Part shown: one piece after another, positions 12,138-24,332 of the stretch
Layout: each line of letters begins with the position of its first letter
How positions within the stretch are numbered: the stretch's first letter is position 1
Translations under genes and position numbers: made by a program
Notes under the pieces: model-generated
The model's database searches: none
The model's input: the letters and a program-made list of their open reading frames with translations, nothing else
Told to the model about the DNA's origin: nothing
NCBI GenBank assembly: GCA_008711295.1
Contig: VUYV01000046.1
Location: 4,555,239-4,619,238, forward strand
Length of the DNA stretch: 64,000 nucleotides
Reading direction: 5' to 3'
Source: Anarhynchus alexandrinus
Taxonomy: Eukaryota; Chordata; Aves; Charadriiformes; Charadriidae

Positions 12138-13390
12138 CCTATTTCATTAAAAAGGGTGCAGATCCTAAACAGAATTCTTTGTCTTGCTGCCAGTTCAGGT
12201 CCGCTGGGTAGCAGGAACCGGTGAGCCCAGCTTACTGCAGCCCACATCACTAGAGCCATTTTCTAGGTGAGGACACTGAAGAACGTGTCAGATTTACAGT
12301 GCTTTGGGAATGCACACAGTAGACTTTTCATTACCCTGGCCCCAAAGGAGTCATAATTAGTTTCAGAAATCATGTGCAATAAATCCTTCTGCTTGGTTAT
12401 TAGTTAATTAACACTTCTGTTTATAATACTTCGCAGTGCCTCCTCTGTGTGTTTTTGTAAGGGAGGTCCAAGTTTTGTGTGTTGGGCTGTTGGGGCATTG
12501 GTAACCTTACAAACTTAGGTAATTACTAAAGAGTAATTTCTCACACTGGAGCTAAAAGATAGTAGTCAGGGGAGGTCAGAAAAAGACCTGCGTCTTGCTT
12601 CTGTTCTGTGGACTGTACAGATGGCAAAACAAAGGCTAAAGCATTTCTTATTTTGGGAAGGCATGTGAGTAAGCAGTGTTAGAAACATGTAGGTATAGGA
12701 GGAATGGCTGGTTGTTCTGATTTGCTAGTATTTCTACTGACTATCAAAGTAGATTTGTAAAACAAGTCACATGTGTGCCTCCTGTTTTTTCTCTCCACCA
12801 ATTAATATTTAATCATTTCCACACAGCAAATCTCTATGCATTGCTGCAGGCTGTGAAAGGTCTCAGTTACGGGACCTTTAATGGTTTAGGGTTTGAACAG
12901 GGGGCTTGCCCACGGATACCACATTCAGGAAAGCAACCAGTCCCTCATCATATATTATATACAAGCGAAGTCTTGCTAATCAGCTTTGGACTATTGTTGC
13001 AGAACTATTAGGACATTTAACTTGGACAGCAGATGATGGGCACTGCAGTTCAGATGAGCTTCTCAGGGCAGTTTTGTTAACACACTGTGAGGATGCTCTA
13101 CCTCAGTAGGAAAATCATTGTATACATTTTCAGGACTTGAATGAAAGCACCTGGATTCAGCATGTCTCACCCTTGATGTCTTCATTTATGTCCCTGTGAC
13201 TGCCATCCATTGATCCAAAAATGCATTAGTCTTGACCTCATCACAGGGTTATTAGATCACATGGTCTGTGTCTGGATAGAGAGTGAAAACCCATGGAGCC
13301 ATGACAACAAATTCCATTCTCTTGAATCTACCCCAAAAAGGAAGCCTGTCTTATGTCTGTTAGCACCAGCTGTTGGAGAATCACTGGGCG

Positions 13391-13424
13391 AAGGAAGGAA
13401 GGAAGGAAGGAAGGAAGGAAGGAA
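13391..13424 (+). repeat. (AAGG)n microsatellite
   Basis: About 8.5 perfect copies of the AAGG tetramer, the same unit family as the array at 4259 and again with purines on the plus strand. It generates the apparent KEGRKEGRKEG protein repeat in a short plus-strand frame, which is an artefact. Confidence 0.95.
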
Positions 13425-14595
13425 AGACTTGTCAGACTTCTGACTTACACTGTGAAGTCCTAATGAGCCCACAGGGCACTATGCACCATCTGGGCCCATA
13501 AATACCTTAGTGCCCCATAGACACTGGTTGCATGTCCAAGCCCCAGGTCTATGTCCTCTCAACGTGTACAGTACAAGTCATACTGTAAGGCCTGAAAGCA
13601 CACCTGGATTCCTAACAAGCACATGCTGAACTGAAGACGAACAAACACCAATGTTTACATGCCACTGGGTTTCCCAAGTGGGGTTACAAGCACACAAGTC
13701 ATGCTCTGTCTGTGTGGTGGTGCAAACCTCTAAACCAGTTAATGATTATGTGCTGCTAAAATTCAACCTCTTGATCTACCTCAAATTACTAATAAATTTT
13801 GAATCACTGCTAAATCATAACTGTGTCAAGTACTTCCATCCGTGACAGTCTGCTGCTTCTGTAAGGGTTAGGCACAACCACTACCAGAGAATAAAACCAT
13901 AGCAACCACAGGTAACCTTCAGGTGAAGAAAGCATGGCTTTGCTATGGGCTTAGCCCTTTCCCTGTGATAAATAGTTCTCACCGTTGTCATTACATCAGT
14001 CAGGAATCCCCTCGGGGATCAGACATGAGCGACGCAAAATTAGTCAACAAGGAAATCCCTTACCCAAACAGTGGCTTAGTTAAGGGTTTAATTTAAAAAT
14101 AAAAAAAATGCAAGGAAACGTGAAGGTTACATTCAAGAATGTTTCCCCAAAAGCTGATTCCACAAAGGTTTTGAGTATCCTGTGTTGCTAAATCACTTCT
14201 TACTTGTAACCTTCTGCTATGCCTATAGCACACACTTGCCAAATTTAGACTAAAGGGTGGCTTATATTTTATAAGAAGTTATGACAGGGCAGGCAAAAAT
14301 TGGATTTTGGAACTTACTGTGAATTACAGCCTTGGATGGTTTAAAAAACACCAGAAGATAAATGGATGATACATGCCTACCACTGCACATTGATCACTGC
14401 AACCCAGCGTTGGGAAAGGGTCTCACTGCCTTCACTTCATTCCCTGCAGCCCTCTCTCTTGGAATGCTGCACAGCCCCTGTGTGCAATAAGAACCATCTG
14501 CAGCAATAAAACAGCGAGAATTTTGCTTTCCAGAAACCTCATTTATGGCTGCCAGTGGTGCTCTTTCACTAGTGAATCTTTTGTTTAATTTCTGT

Positions 14596-14596
14596 N
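14596..14596. other. Ambiguous base (N) at microsatellite edge
   Basis: A single N immediately precedes the GGGAA array, so array length or the flanking base was not resolved in the assembly. Confidence 0.95.
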
Positions 14597-14632
14597 GAAG
14601 GGAAGGGAAGGGAAGGGAAGGGAAGGGAAGGG
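14597..14632 (+). repeat. (GGGAA)n microsatellite
   Basis: About seven copies of the pentamer GAAGG/GGGAA without interruption, adjoining an N. It is the third purine microsatellite on the plus strand within 10.5 kb. Confidence 0.95.
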
Positions 14633-16888
14633 CTAAAGGAAATTTTATTTTCAGGGAAGGTATATTGGGGAAGTGGTCTATTCAAATAAGAGCTGAGAGA
14701 CCTTATTGGCATAATATGACAGACTTGTTGCCCAGCTGTATGTGATCTCTCAGTATCCTTACTGCCCATTCAGCATTACGTTCATTTTTAGAGGAGCCAT
14801 ATGGCAGCAGCACATATTCTCCTTCCGTATCAAATGCTGCTTTTCCTTTGGTCCTTGAGGCATATAGTTTGGATTTGCTTGCCATATGTGACTGAAATCA
14901 CCTAAATGTCATCTGCCACTTCAGTGTGAACTGGGCTGGAAAGACAGCCTTCAAGCACGTCAATGTCAATGTCCAGGCAAAGGAGGAAGAACGTGCAGCT
15001 TCCATACAAGACTCACACCATTCCTTGTAGTTCAGCTTTGTAATATGTTTGGAAGTGAGCTGGAGATGAGCCAAAAAAGTCCTGACAGGATCCACCTTCA
15101 GCCCAGAGAGGGGACTCCTGAGGAAGGTTTGAGTAACCTGGTCCATGAGCTGGAAACAAGACAGTTGCTTCAGTTTTGCCTTCAGCATGCTGAGCGTACA
15201 TCAGCAATGGCAAAGGCTCACAAGGGCCCAAGCTAGATCCAATGGTCATGATTTTCAGCTATATCAACTGACTTGTTCAGAAAAAACCTAAGTCACCTCC
15301 AATACCTGGTGGAAAGAGGGGAGGGGAAGAGGCTAAAATGGATCTTGTTTTGGTAAAGTTGAATGTTAAAAAAACCAAACCCTGGGGGTTTAGTAAGCCC
15401 AAAGCAGAGGGGTTTTCTCTGGACAGTTTTGAAATCCTGGTCCTTTTTTCACAGCAGCAAAGGAATTGCCAAGTGCTGTCATCTGCACCCTGAAGCACAT
15501 CAATAGGCACTGTTCGCAGCACGTGCCTCCAGCACCTGAACAAAGAAGATCTGCAGGAAGGTGACGTTTAAGCCTCTGTCTAATGAGCCGTAACAGCAGA
15601 GTGCTCCATTTTCTTCAGCCATAATCCAATTTCCACATAGAGAATAATCCACTCCGCCTTCAGACAGGAACTTTATCCATCAAGGGAGAGAGAGAGAAGC
15701 AGATTATCGCCTTATTGAATGAGGCAACCTATTGCTCCCTAAATAAGTCCTCGTCCATGTATTGCTCTGCCTGTTGGTTGCAAGCAGGGGATGACTCTTT
15801 GTCACTGCTACTGGCCTTTAATGCATGTCTACATTCCTCCTACTGTGATGCCACTCTCACCTGTTTCCCAGCCACCATTTTAACTTTATTGTCAGGAAAG
15901 AGGCTTGATCAGAAACCCCTAAAACGGATTCTGGCTCCTCACTCAGCAGAATTCAGGAAGTTACTTCATCCAGTTTTGCTCAAGACAATTATCAGAACTT
16001 TGTTTACGTATCAGCTAAGAGCCTCTGGAACACTCCGGACATGTGAGGTTAAAGATGAAGTGAGTCAGTGCTCATAACTTCAAAGGTTATTTTATTTTCT
16101 GGGGTTGTGTTGTGCACCTGATGCAGTGCAGACAGTGACAGCTGCAGATTGCTGCATGTCCTGGAGTTTATCTACTGATGTTGTATTGAATTTTTATTGG
16201 GCACCAATAATTACTTATAATACAAGACATACACTCCTATTTATATACCCTCCCTCCGCATAACAAGGTATGTCACTGGGATGTGGGGAGTGATCCAGGA
16301 TCTTCTCCTTCAAAGAATGACAATGATTTACAACAATCAAGAATCATCTCCTAGAAGCTTTGCTACAATTGTTATAGCAATTAAGACAGGGGACAGTATC
16401 ACAGACAATTCTGTTCTTGGTAACAAACATGGACACATTTCTGGGGTCTATTTTAAGGGGCAACTACACCTAGGCTAGTTCAGGCATTGTTTCTGTGACC
16501 TGGACGTATACCATGGTTTTAAAACCTATCATATTTCTTCCCCTTTGTATATAACAACATGAGTGCAAGAAACAGGTCACTGAACTTTGATTCAAAGAGA
16601 GCATAATACAGATTAAACTTGCTTTGGGGAGCTTTGGTATGAAAGTCTGTCACACAGTTCTTCAGGTTCTTGCACCAAGACTCAACTATGTCCCTGGGAA
16701 CACAAGTCCACTGTGTTATTTTCAAATAGTTAATCTATGTCTGTTGAAAGAAGGGAAGTACTCACAAACTTGGTTTAGGCTCTGTTCGTACCTAGTATGA
16801 AATCTAGTAATATTGACATAAACCAAAAGTGACAGATGAGGTGGCTGGAGATATACTGAATTACGAATGGCTGTACAGAGATATGAGC

Positions 16889-16914
16889 TACACATGTATA
16901 TATACATATGTGTA
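16889..16914. repeat. AT-rich dyad (TACACAT ... ATGTGTA)
   Basis: Perfect 7-bp inverted arms at 16889-16895 and 16908-16914 enclose a 12-bp core. A perfect 14-bp palindrome, ATGTATATATACAT, lies at 16894-16907. Alternating purine-pyrimidine character continues to about 16926. It lies about 50 bp upstream of a CR1 tail. Confidence 0.7.
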
Positions 16915-16961
16915 TACATATAGATATTTCTTTTCCACAATGCTCATTACTTTAGTATCAA

Positions 16962-17118
16962 AGGGAGGTTGTGGAGTCCCCTTCTCTGGAGATTTTCAAG
17001 ACTCGCCTGGATGCAGTCCTGAGTAATGTGCTCTAGGCAATCCTGCTTTGGCAGGGGAGTTGGACTAGATGATCTCTAGAGGTCCCTTCCAACTCTGAAA
17101 ATTCCGTGACTCCGTGAA
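16962..17118 (+). mobile_element. CR1 LINE, short 3' tail fragment
   Basis: About 157 bp covering only the ORF2 C-terminus and 3' untranslated tail. It contains GGAGGTTGTGGAGTCC, the SLEIFKTRLDAVL-like coding segment, GGGAGTTGGACTAGATGATC, CCTTCCAACT and a degenerate terminal repeat of TCCGTGA type instead of TCTATGA. The tail wording differs from the other CR1 copies here, so it probably belongs to a different subfamily, but I cannot name it without a library search. Confidence 0.9.
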
Positions 17119-20100
17119 AGCATGAATTTCATTAGCACCAATTCCCCTGTGTTATAGGGCAGGCTGAGAGACAAAAACCTGGAGAAGGAAATGGGGAAGA
17201 AGAGTGGAGATTTAAGTGACTTGCTGGAGGACTTCGAGAGAGTCAGTAGCAATCACCTACTTCTCATACCATACCAACGGGAGGATAGTTTTCACCATGA
17301 AGTTAATATAGTTTGCAGTTTATATTAGTAAAATTACACTGTGGTTGGGGTAAGTTAACCCTGTCCAGATCCAGTGCCGGTCAGTATGAGCAGTGTAACA
17401 CACCAACCTAAATAACAAGTGAGAAAGTTCCTCCTCAGTCCCTGTGCTTTTTTTTCACATAGGAACCTGGTCCATGCAGAGTCAGATGGGCCCAAAGCAG
17501 CGGTGGAAGCAACCCTGGCAAGAGTTGTAAGCGGAAGATTAGATTTAATTGAACGACATTTTGCTTCGTAAAGATCACACAGATGGAGAGGCCTGTTTTT
17601 AAGGAAAGCTAAAGGTCATGCACTGCTTAGGCAGAAGTGAAATTTGTCCATCCTGCTAACTCTAAAAATAAACTGTTAAGAATGTAATAAAATTGGACTT
17701 AGGACTGGAGGCATTTTGATTATTTTTGAAATGCTTATGAGTGAGCCATGTGGGACACGTACATAACCAAGGAAACAGGGAATTTACATAATGATTAAAA
17801 ACATGGGCAAGAAGACTGTAAGTCTGCAAGAAGAAGCCACATTGCTGTCCCGAGTCCATCTATAAACCAGAGCAATGATTTCATTGCCCCTGATTTAAGA
17901 CCTCTCAACACCAGAGCAACGGCAATGTCTGTAACCTCAGAACAGTTGGTGCATGTGATCAAATCGCTGAAACCGGTAAGGATTATAGGGCCCTGTCCGT
18001 TCACCTCAGAGGGCTTAGGAAAAACCCTTGTTAGCTCATATATGTTTTGGGGTTTTTTTTCAATAAAACTCCCTGGTAGATAAGATTTTGGATAACAAAA
18101 GAACTCCGTCTTCCACCCCCACAGGAAAATATACATCCCCGTATCTACATCAGTTTCAATTAACAGTGAAGGTGAGCCCTTCCAAAGAATGACTCAGGAG
18201 CACTGGTTTCTCTGTAATGGGTAATGATCATGAAAGAACTTAGAGCTCACAAAATTAATGCAGCTCTTTTTCTGAGTGAAATATTTGCAAAAATGCTGCA
18301 GCTTGCAAATGTTTTTAGCTATGCACGCATGGAGTAACCTTACAGATGTCTCTATTTCACATACCTACTCATCTTGCTTGCCTCTCTCTGAGCCCCAGGC
18401 CAGTTGCCAAAGGCACAAATGGCACAGGATTTGGTGGGAGAGTTGCCTGAGCCAGCAGCGCAGGTGTCACATAAGTGCCACCTACCTCCTTGCAGGTCCT
18501 GTAGGGGATGAAAGAGTAGCAGATCTTAAAACAGCTCTCACTGTCATGATAAAACACCAGGCAGTCATCACGTGAGGTACGATGATTCCTTGAAGGTTAT
18601 CAATTTAATGTGATATTTTGAGAAGACCACCTGCTACAGAAAAGCGTTAGATATATTATATCATCAGAACAAATTTCCACCCTAAGGGAGGCACGTTGTT
18701 CCTGGTTGTTTGAGGAAAGAATAACTTAATGCAAAAATAAATACTTTAAGGCCTTTTAATACACCAGCAGGAAATGAGGCCTTATCCTACAATACTCCAA
18801 GCAAATGCTGAGCCATTTACATCCCTTGTGAACTCCCATGGAAGCTGAGGGTCTCTATTGCCTTGAGGAGCTTAATGCGCATAAGCAGGAAAGTCACCAG
18901 TGTGAGGATGGGCATTTGCTCATTGTGGGGGCTTTGGTCATCAAATAACCTAATTTTATTTCTCAGATGCAGAATATCTTTTCCTACATAAGCAGGATTT
19001 ATCCTCATCATGATTTGAAACCCAAGAAGCAAATGCCAGTAAGATAAACTGGGAAGTACTGTCTTCCAGTGGGACTTGCATACATCACTGCAGGGAGAAG
19101 GGTGATATTTTGAGAGGTATAAAACTGCCAACAGATTTTGAATATACTTCTCTTTCATGGCAATATATTTTTCTTGAACTATATGATTCACAAGGAGTCA
19201 CTTCACCATACATGAAAGTAGAGTGGTACAAATCACAGACTGTTTCAGGAGCAGGTCTGATGTGAAACGATGTTTGAGATTTCAGCAGTAGAAAAGATGG
19301 CATCCCAAAGCACTTGCAAATACTTACAAACTATCCAAAGAAAAATTATACATGGGTAAGTCAAACTGTCCCCACAGTTTTGCTATATAGCAGCAAAACT
19401 TATTGGAAGTTTTTCTATGCAGAGCTTCAGTCCACAGAGCCCAGTCTGCTTCACTGAAAACATCTGGCATTTGAGAAGAAACCTGCAACAACGCAAGGCA
19501 GGTTTCTGAGCCCAGTGGGTCTGCTCTGCGTCCCTGTGACCCTGAACACACTAAGCGCCCTTTCGCTGCAGTTGATCTTCGCTGTGAACCTGACAAGAAC
19601 ATCAGTCTGGTGGAGAGCAAAAGATTGGAGGGCTTCCAGGTTCAGAAATCACAGTTTTAATCCAGGGTGGAACCAAAACACACAAAAAGCAAAACTGTAG
19701 AAATTACATCCAACAGGAAATTCTGATCATCAGTTGGCTATATTTATCAGCTTCTCAGGATCATAATCCCAGCCCTTGCAGGTAATGTAACAACACTAGT
19801 CGTCATCTGGCAAGTAATTATCACAGACAGGACTTAGGTGTTTCGCTGGTTTATGGGGACTTGTATCTCATTAAAAGGATTAGGTCCTTTTGGGATCTCT
19901 CAGAGCTCTAAACTAGCAAATTCAGAACTGAATTTCAGTTTATTCATGGCTGGAGGTTTCTTACATGATGGAACTGGTTTAGGGTCTATATCTGTCTCAT
20001 TTAATATAAATGATTCCCTTTGGGTTTTTTTGCTCGTAACAAGGCTTTTTTTTTCCCCTGAAGTGCAACTGGCTCTAAGAAAATCTGAAAGTGAACTCCT

Positions 20101-22157
20101 CAGTCTGTTGAGCAGTTGGCATTGCCTCTATAAACACAAAAGAAACCTAGAACAGAGAAGCAAGATGCATTCCTGTCTTCACCACTCATTAGTGCTCCTT
20201 TGGGTTGGGATAACACCTCACTGGCTCTGCTGTGCTAGAGCAAAGTGTGAGCTGAAGCAATTAATTACCAAAAGAAAAGTCTTTTTGTAAAATAAGACCA
20301 CCTTCTTGCTAAAAACTCCCCAAAGATCTCTCCTCCTGGGCTTATTGCTCAGGAGCGTGACCTGCACATGAGCATACCAACTGGCAACTTATTTACACGG
20401 GACTGGCCACTTGATCCCCTTGTCCCTCTACTTTCCTACACTTGTTCCTCCCTAAACCTGTTAGATCCCTCCCTTTCCCTGACATTGGTTTCTCCCTTAG
20501 CCCATCCCATACCGAGTCTTGTGCAATCCCCAGATGCTCTTCCCCTGCACCCTGCAATGTGTCCCATACCCAGGCAGTGATCCCTCTCTGACCTGTGAGG
20601 CGAGCTGGGGAGTTGCTCCTGTTTCCCCCTGGGGAAGGTGGCACCTCCAGCCCATGAGGCTGAGGCTCTCCTGGGACAGGCCCAGACTGGCACAGGGGCA
20701 TGTGCCTCTGACTGGAATATTGTGGCCATCCTACTTGCCCTCGTGCCCCTGGGTTCCCTGTGTGTGGGGAGATGAGCCTTTAATCACCACACAAACTAAT
20801 ACTGTTCTTCCAAAATATTTCATGTTAGGTGAATGAAGATCCAACAAACCCCTGGAGCTGTCCTACTGCTTGATGGTCTCTGCATCTGTGTGTTGCAGCT
20901 TTGTTGTACAGCTCTGAATAAGACACTTACTTGGTGTATACTATGGGGCATCATACACTGGGTGAGTGGAGAAGGGTGATGATATGCACTTTTTCAGTGG
21001 TTGTGAGATATTGCCAAAGACTTGGTTGAGAAAACGCTTAAAGAAGGGAACACAGATGGCTGTGTTCTTCCAGAGTATGTTAGAAATAAAAAAGGATGAG
21101 AGAGATAGGACTGTTCTGGGAGAAGGGTACTGTCTGGGGACTTGGGACATTTGGGTTCAGTTAAAGAGTACTTGGAAAACTTCACCGTATGGAAACAATC
21201 TGTGGTCTCTGCATCATGGAATAAGCCTCCAGGGGGGCGTGGGACAGGATAAGGCCAGAATCTTAGACACATGCTACCATGTACTACCACACACCCTTTA
21301 TCCCGTACCGCACAACTTTCAACACCAGCCCTGCGGCCCTGCAGGACTGTAGTCTGTCTGTCTTCCTCATTTGGGGCCTTAAACCCAGGAATTGAGGCTT
21401 CTTTCTTCTTCTCCCTTGAGGCCAAGGGAAAGCACTATTACACTTGCTGAATTCATCACTGTGTGCAAACTATATTTATATGACAGCAAATCTATAAAAC
21501 TTTCTTGTGTCCATTTACTCTGTTGTTCAGCTAGCAAGAGAAGGAAGCCCATCAGGTCCTTGCCAAAGGGCACAGTAGTTGTCTCTTTCTCATGGCTCAG
21601 CATGGATCCTTTGCCCTGCATGAAGCAAGACATCAGAGCAGAAGTTTCCTTTGGATTCTTTTTTTTTCCCCCCAAAGATGCAAAACATGACATGGATTCT
21701 AACAATTGATTGTGGGGTTTTTTTTCCTCAGTAGTTCATCTTTAACTGTTAACAATCAACCTCTATATTCTATGTTTTCCATTATCCATAAACATGTATA
21801 AGACAGACAATTTAAAGGAATGCAAGATAAAGCCCAAGCACAGCTAGTAACATATATAAGGTAGGGAGAGAGGATCTTGGTCTATCTGTACCTTGCAGAC
21901 ATGAGATGATGACAAAACACTACTGTGAAAGCAGGCTTTAAGCAATCTAATGGAGTGTTTGTATGGGGCTGGAAATGAAAGTAGTCCCAGAATAGCAATC
22001 TAAGACTGTCTGATAGTTCTAGATTGGAAACAGGACTAGTGGATCTCAAATTAGACACTGAAGACACTTCTGTTCCTAGGAGATTCATAAATCCACAGAA
22101 GACTTTCTAATTTACCTAGTTGTTGGTCACCTTGGTCTTTGCATACCATGATGTTGT
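17119..22157. other. Unique non-coding stretch
   Basis: Five kilobases without a recognisable repeat. The frames at 19838-20290 (150 codons plus), 20994-21425 (143 codons minus) and 20966-21352 (128 codons plus) overlap or lie close to one another, show no domain and are not supported by splice signals that I would trust. A C-rich section lies at about 20400-20760. A C/EBP-like dyad lies at 18283-18310. Confidence 0.6.
18283..18310. promoter_or_regulatory. 28-bp dyad with TTGCAA half-sites
   Basis: Arms ATTTGCAA (18283-18290) and TTGCAAAT (18303-18310) are perfect reverse complements around a 12-bp spacer whose centre, GCTGCAGC, is itself palindromic. TTGCAA resembles a C/EBP half-site and ATTTGCA resembles an octamer half. 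Function is inference from motif shape only. Confidence 0.35.
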
Positions 22158-22311
22158 TGAGGCCTCATCCCTGGAGGTGTTCAAGGCCAGGCTGGACGTG
22201 GCCTTGGGCAACCTGGTCTAAGTGGGAGGTGTCCCTGCCTATGGCAGGGGGGTTGGAACTCGATGATCTTCAAGGTCCTTTCCAACCTAAATCATTCTAT
22301 GATTCTACGAT
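22158..22311 (+). mobile_element. CR1 LINE, short 3' tail fragment
   Basis: About 154 bp of CR1 3' end. It begins in the segment encoding ASSLEVFKARLD, continues through the stop in GGCAACCTGGTCTAAGTGGG, then GGGGGGTTGGAACTCGATGA, CCTTTCCAACCT and ATTCTATGATTCTACGATG. The tail wording matches the copy at 3120-3924 and, in reverse, the copy at 56711, so these three appear to be one subfamily group. Confidence 0.93.
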
Positions 22312-24110
22312 GTAGACTCTAGAGGGATAGGATTTAGTGTTGTAAATTGAGTACAACCACAAAAGAATAAAGGTGATACAGTTTATAGAACTGAATTTTT
22401 CTAGAAGATACCAATTTGAAATAGCCATGAAAATGTATCTGTTGCAGTAATCTTTCATTAAACTATAAACTTGCATGTACCTTTGAGTTTGGAAACCATA
22501 GGAGGTCCCAGGGGTCCCTATTGTACTAGTTGGTATTAAGGTCTTTAATCAAGCATCAGTTCCCAAGCAGTCCCAAATCCTTAAAAACACTGTCTTGAAT
22601 TTATGTCACTTTCAAGTCTATTGTAAAAGTTTGGAAAACTTGAGAGCCCCCGGTTGACATGGGATTTCCATACCTTCTATGGTATCTGAGGTAGATGGAG
22701 GAATCTGGAAATTAAGAGACAAAATTCCAGTGCTAGGAGCTCTAGAAAAAAACCCAAACCAATAAGTGTCCTTGTATAAGAGACATTAATTCCTCCCATG
22801 TTGCCTGACTTCAGGCTGAGCCCTCTGGGAATGCAGAAGCCCAGGGTCCCCAGGCACACCATCTGCCAGAGATTTTGAAATTAAAATTTAGTAATATCAA
22901 AGCAATTGGAAATTCAGTTTCAGCCACCAGAATTTTTGACCTCCCTTACATCCATTTTACATGTTGAGAGAATCATTCCTGTCATTGTGGTCAGGGAGTG
23001 ATCAGCAGCAAAATCCAATTAGGCTGGAGTTGATTAACCTGAGTATTACCCTGATAATTATATTTATTATGTAGAATAACATTGCTGAGCCCTTATACTG
23101 GGTTGCTAAATCCATCCTGTGCATGGGTTGGAGTTATCTGAAACAGTTTATTTTCATTAAAATTTAGTAACCATATATTTACAATTTTTCTAGTACCACT
23201 TTATGGGAGAAGATGCTGGCATGACAGTAAATGTCTGGTTGTGGAGATAAAAGCAACAGATGTGACCCAGCAGGCTGCTGATCCCTTTTTCCGCTCCTTG
23301 TTATCTTGCCCGTGTCTCACAGCTCAGCAAAGGAGTCCCACACAGGCGGGATGAAGCAGAAATTCACTGATGGCCAAAAGTGTTCTTATGCAATAAAGAG
23401 GACTCAGAGACAGCTTTTTAAAGCCATTTTTTCAGGGTGAGTTTAGTATCTAAACATCCTGAAAAAATTTGCCCTGAGTATTATTCAAGCCAGTGAGAAA
23501 AACGAGTCTCAGTAAACCAAAGTGTTAACTTTGGCTTTTTGCTGCATATAAGGGGATAGTCTGGTCTCTAAATGCCAAAATAATTTTAACAGAAACAATA
23601 CCCCGATCCCCAAACCTCAGATCTGCTCACAGTGTCCTCATTACTCCTGGGTTTCCCATTTCACTCATTTTCATGAACGATTTTCTCCATTCACCTCACA
23701 GCAGCAACACTTGCAAGCAAGATGGGGGGAAGCACATTTGTGACAGAGGCGACACAGCATTGTAAATGTGGACTTGAAAGATGTCATTTAAGACTGCATG
23801 AAAATGTAGAAGCTGAATGGATTTGGACAGTCAGACCCTTCCCTAAAGCCCTAATGCTTCATGTAAAAATTAAAAAAGTGTGCAAGCATGATTTATTTTT
23901 TTTTTGTTCAAGATAAAGCACTGTGTGTGTGTGCGTGAGCAAGTGCGATGGTCTGTACCACAACCGGACTGTGTCTGTGGCCTCAGGCACTCATACCTCC
24001 ATGTGCCAGTCTCCATGGGAAGACTGGGATCTAGGGGCAGCTACTGGGCAGATGGAGTGTCTGAGCCTGGCTGCTGGAGGGGTCCACACCCTACACATAT
24101 GTGTGGAGAT

Positions 24111-24164
24111 ACATATATATATATATATATATATANNNATATATATATATATATATATATATAT
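24111..24164. repeat. (AT)n microsatellite containing NNN
   Basis: Alternating AT from about 24111 to 24164, with three unresolved bases at 24136-24138. Long AT arrays can form cruciforms and often stall sequencing, so the true length is uncertain. The Tyr-Ile repeat frames across it on both strands are artefacts. Confidence 0.97.
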
Positions 24165-24238
24165 GCCCACTAACTGACCGTTGTCCTGCTCAGCCAGAGC
24201 AGAGAGCAGGATGAGGCCATTGCTGCCGTCTGTGTTCA

Positions 24239-24332
24239 CGTGAGTGCTCTGTGTGTCTGTGACCTGTGTGGCCAGCTGTGTATGTGTGCCTATACATGGT
24301 GTGTAGGTGTGTTCTGTGTGTATGTGCCTGCA
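24239..24332 (+). repeat. TG-rich imperfect repeat zone
   Basis: Repeated GTGTGT, TGTGTGTCTGTG, GTGTATGTGTG and GTGTAGGTGTG words occur over about 95 bp, without a fixed period. This is low-complexity sequence, probably a decayed (TG)n array. A shorter TGTGTGTGTG run lies at about 23923-23934. Confidence 0.6.

Larger units (their letters stand above)
7563..13390. other. Unique non-coding stretch
   Basis: No CR1, LTR or coding exon is recognisable in this 5.8 kb stretch. It contains the purine-skewed block at 9605-9925, a T15 run at 11717-11731 and the A/C tract at 12001-12137. The longest frame (151 codons plus, 11021-11476) has no recognisable domain, and its composition does not differ from its surroundings. 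Confidence 0.6.
13425..16961. other. Unique non-coding stretch
   Basis: Nothing recognisable apart from the GGGAA array at 14597-14632 and an AT-rich dyad at 16889-16914. The longest frame (120 codons plus, 15715-16077) has no familiar domain and no convincing splice context. Confidence 0.6.

Noticed and set aside
13210..13443. KEGRKEGRKEG-type repeat protein
   Set aside because: Translation of the (AAGG)n microsatellite.
19838..20290. 150-codon plus-strand open frame
   Set aside because: No recognisable domain, no signal or repeat pattern, no credible splice context, and composition like the surrounding DNA. A frame of this length is expected by chance in 64 kb.
20966..21425. Overlapping plus (128) and minus (143) codon frames
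   Set aside because: Open frames on both strands over the same bases, neither with a recognisable product. Probably composition-driven.
23904..24239. Frames encoding Tyr-Ile repeats across 24.1 kb
   Set aside because: Translation of the (AT)n array and the N bases; artefact on both strands.
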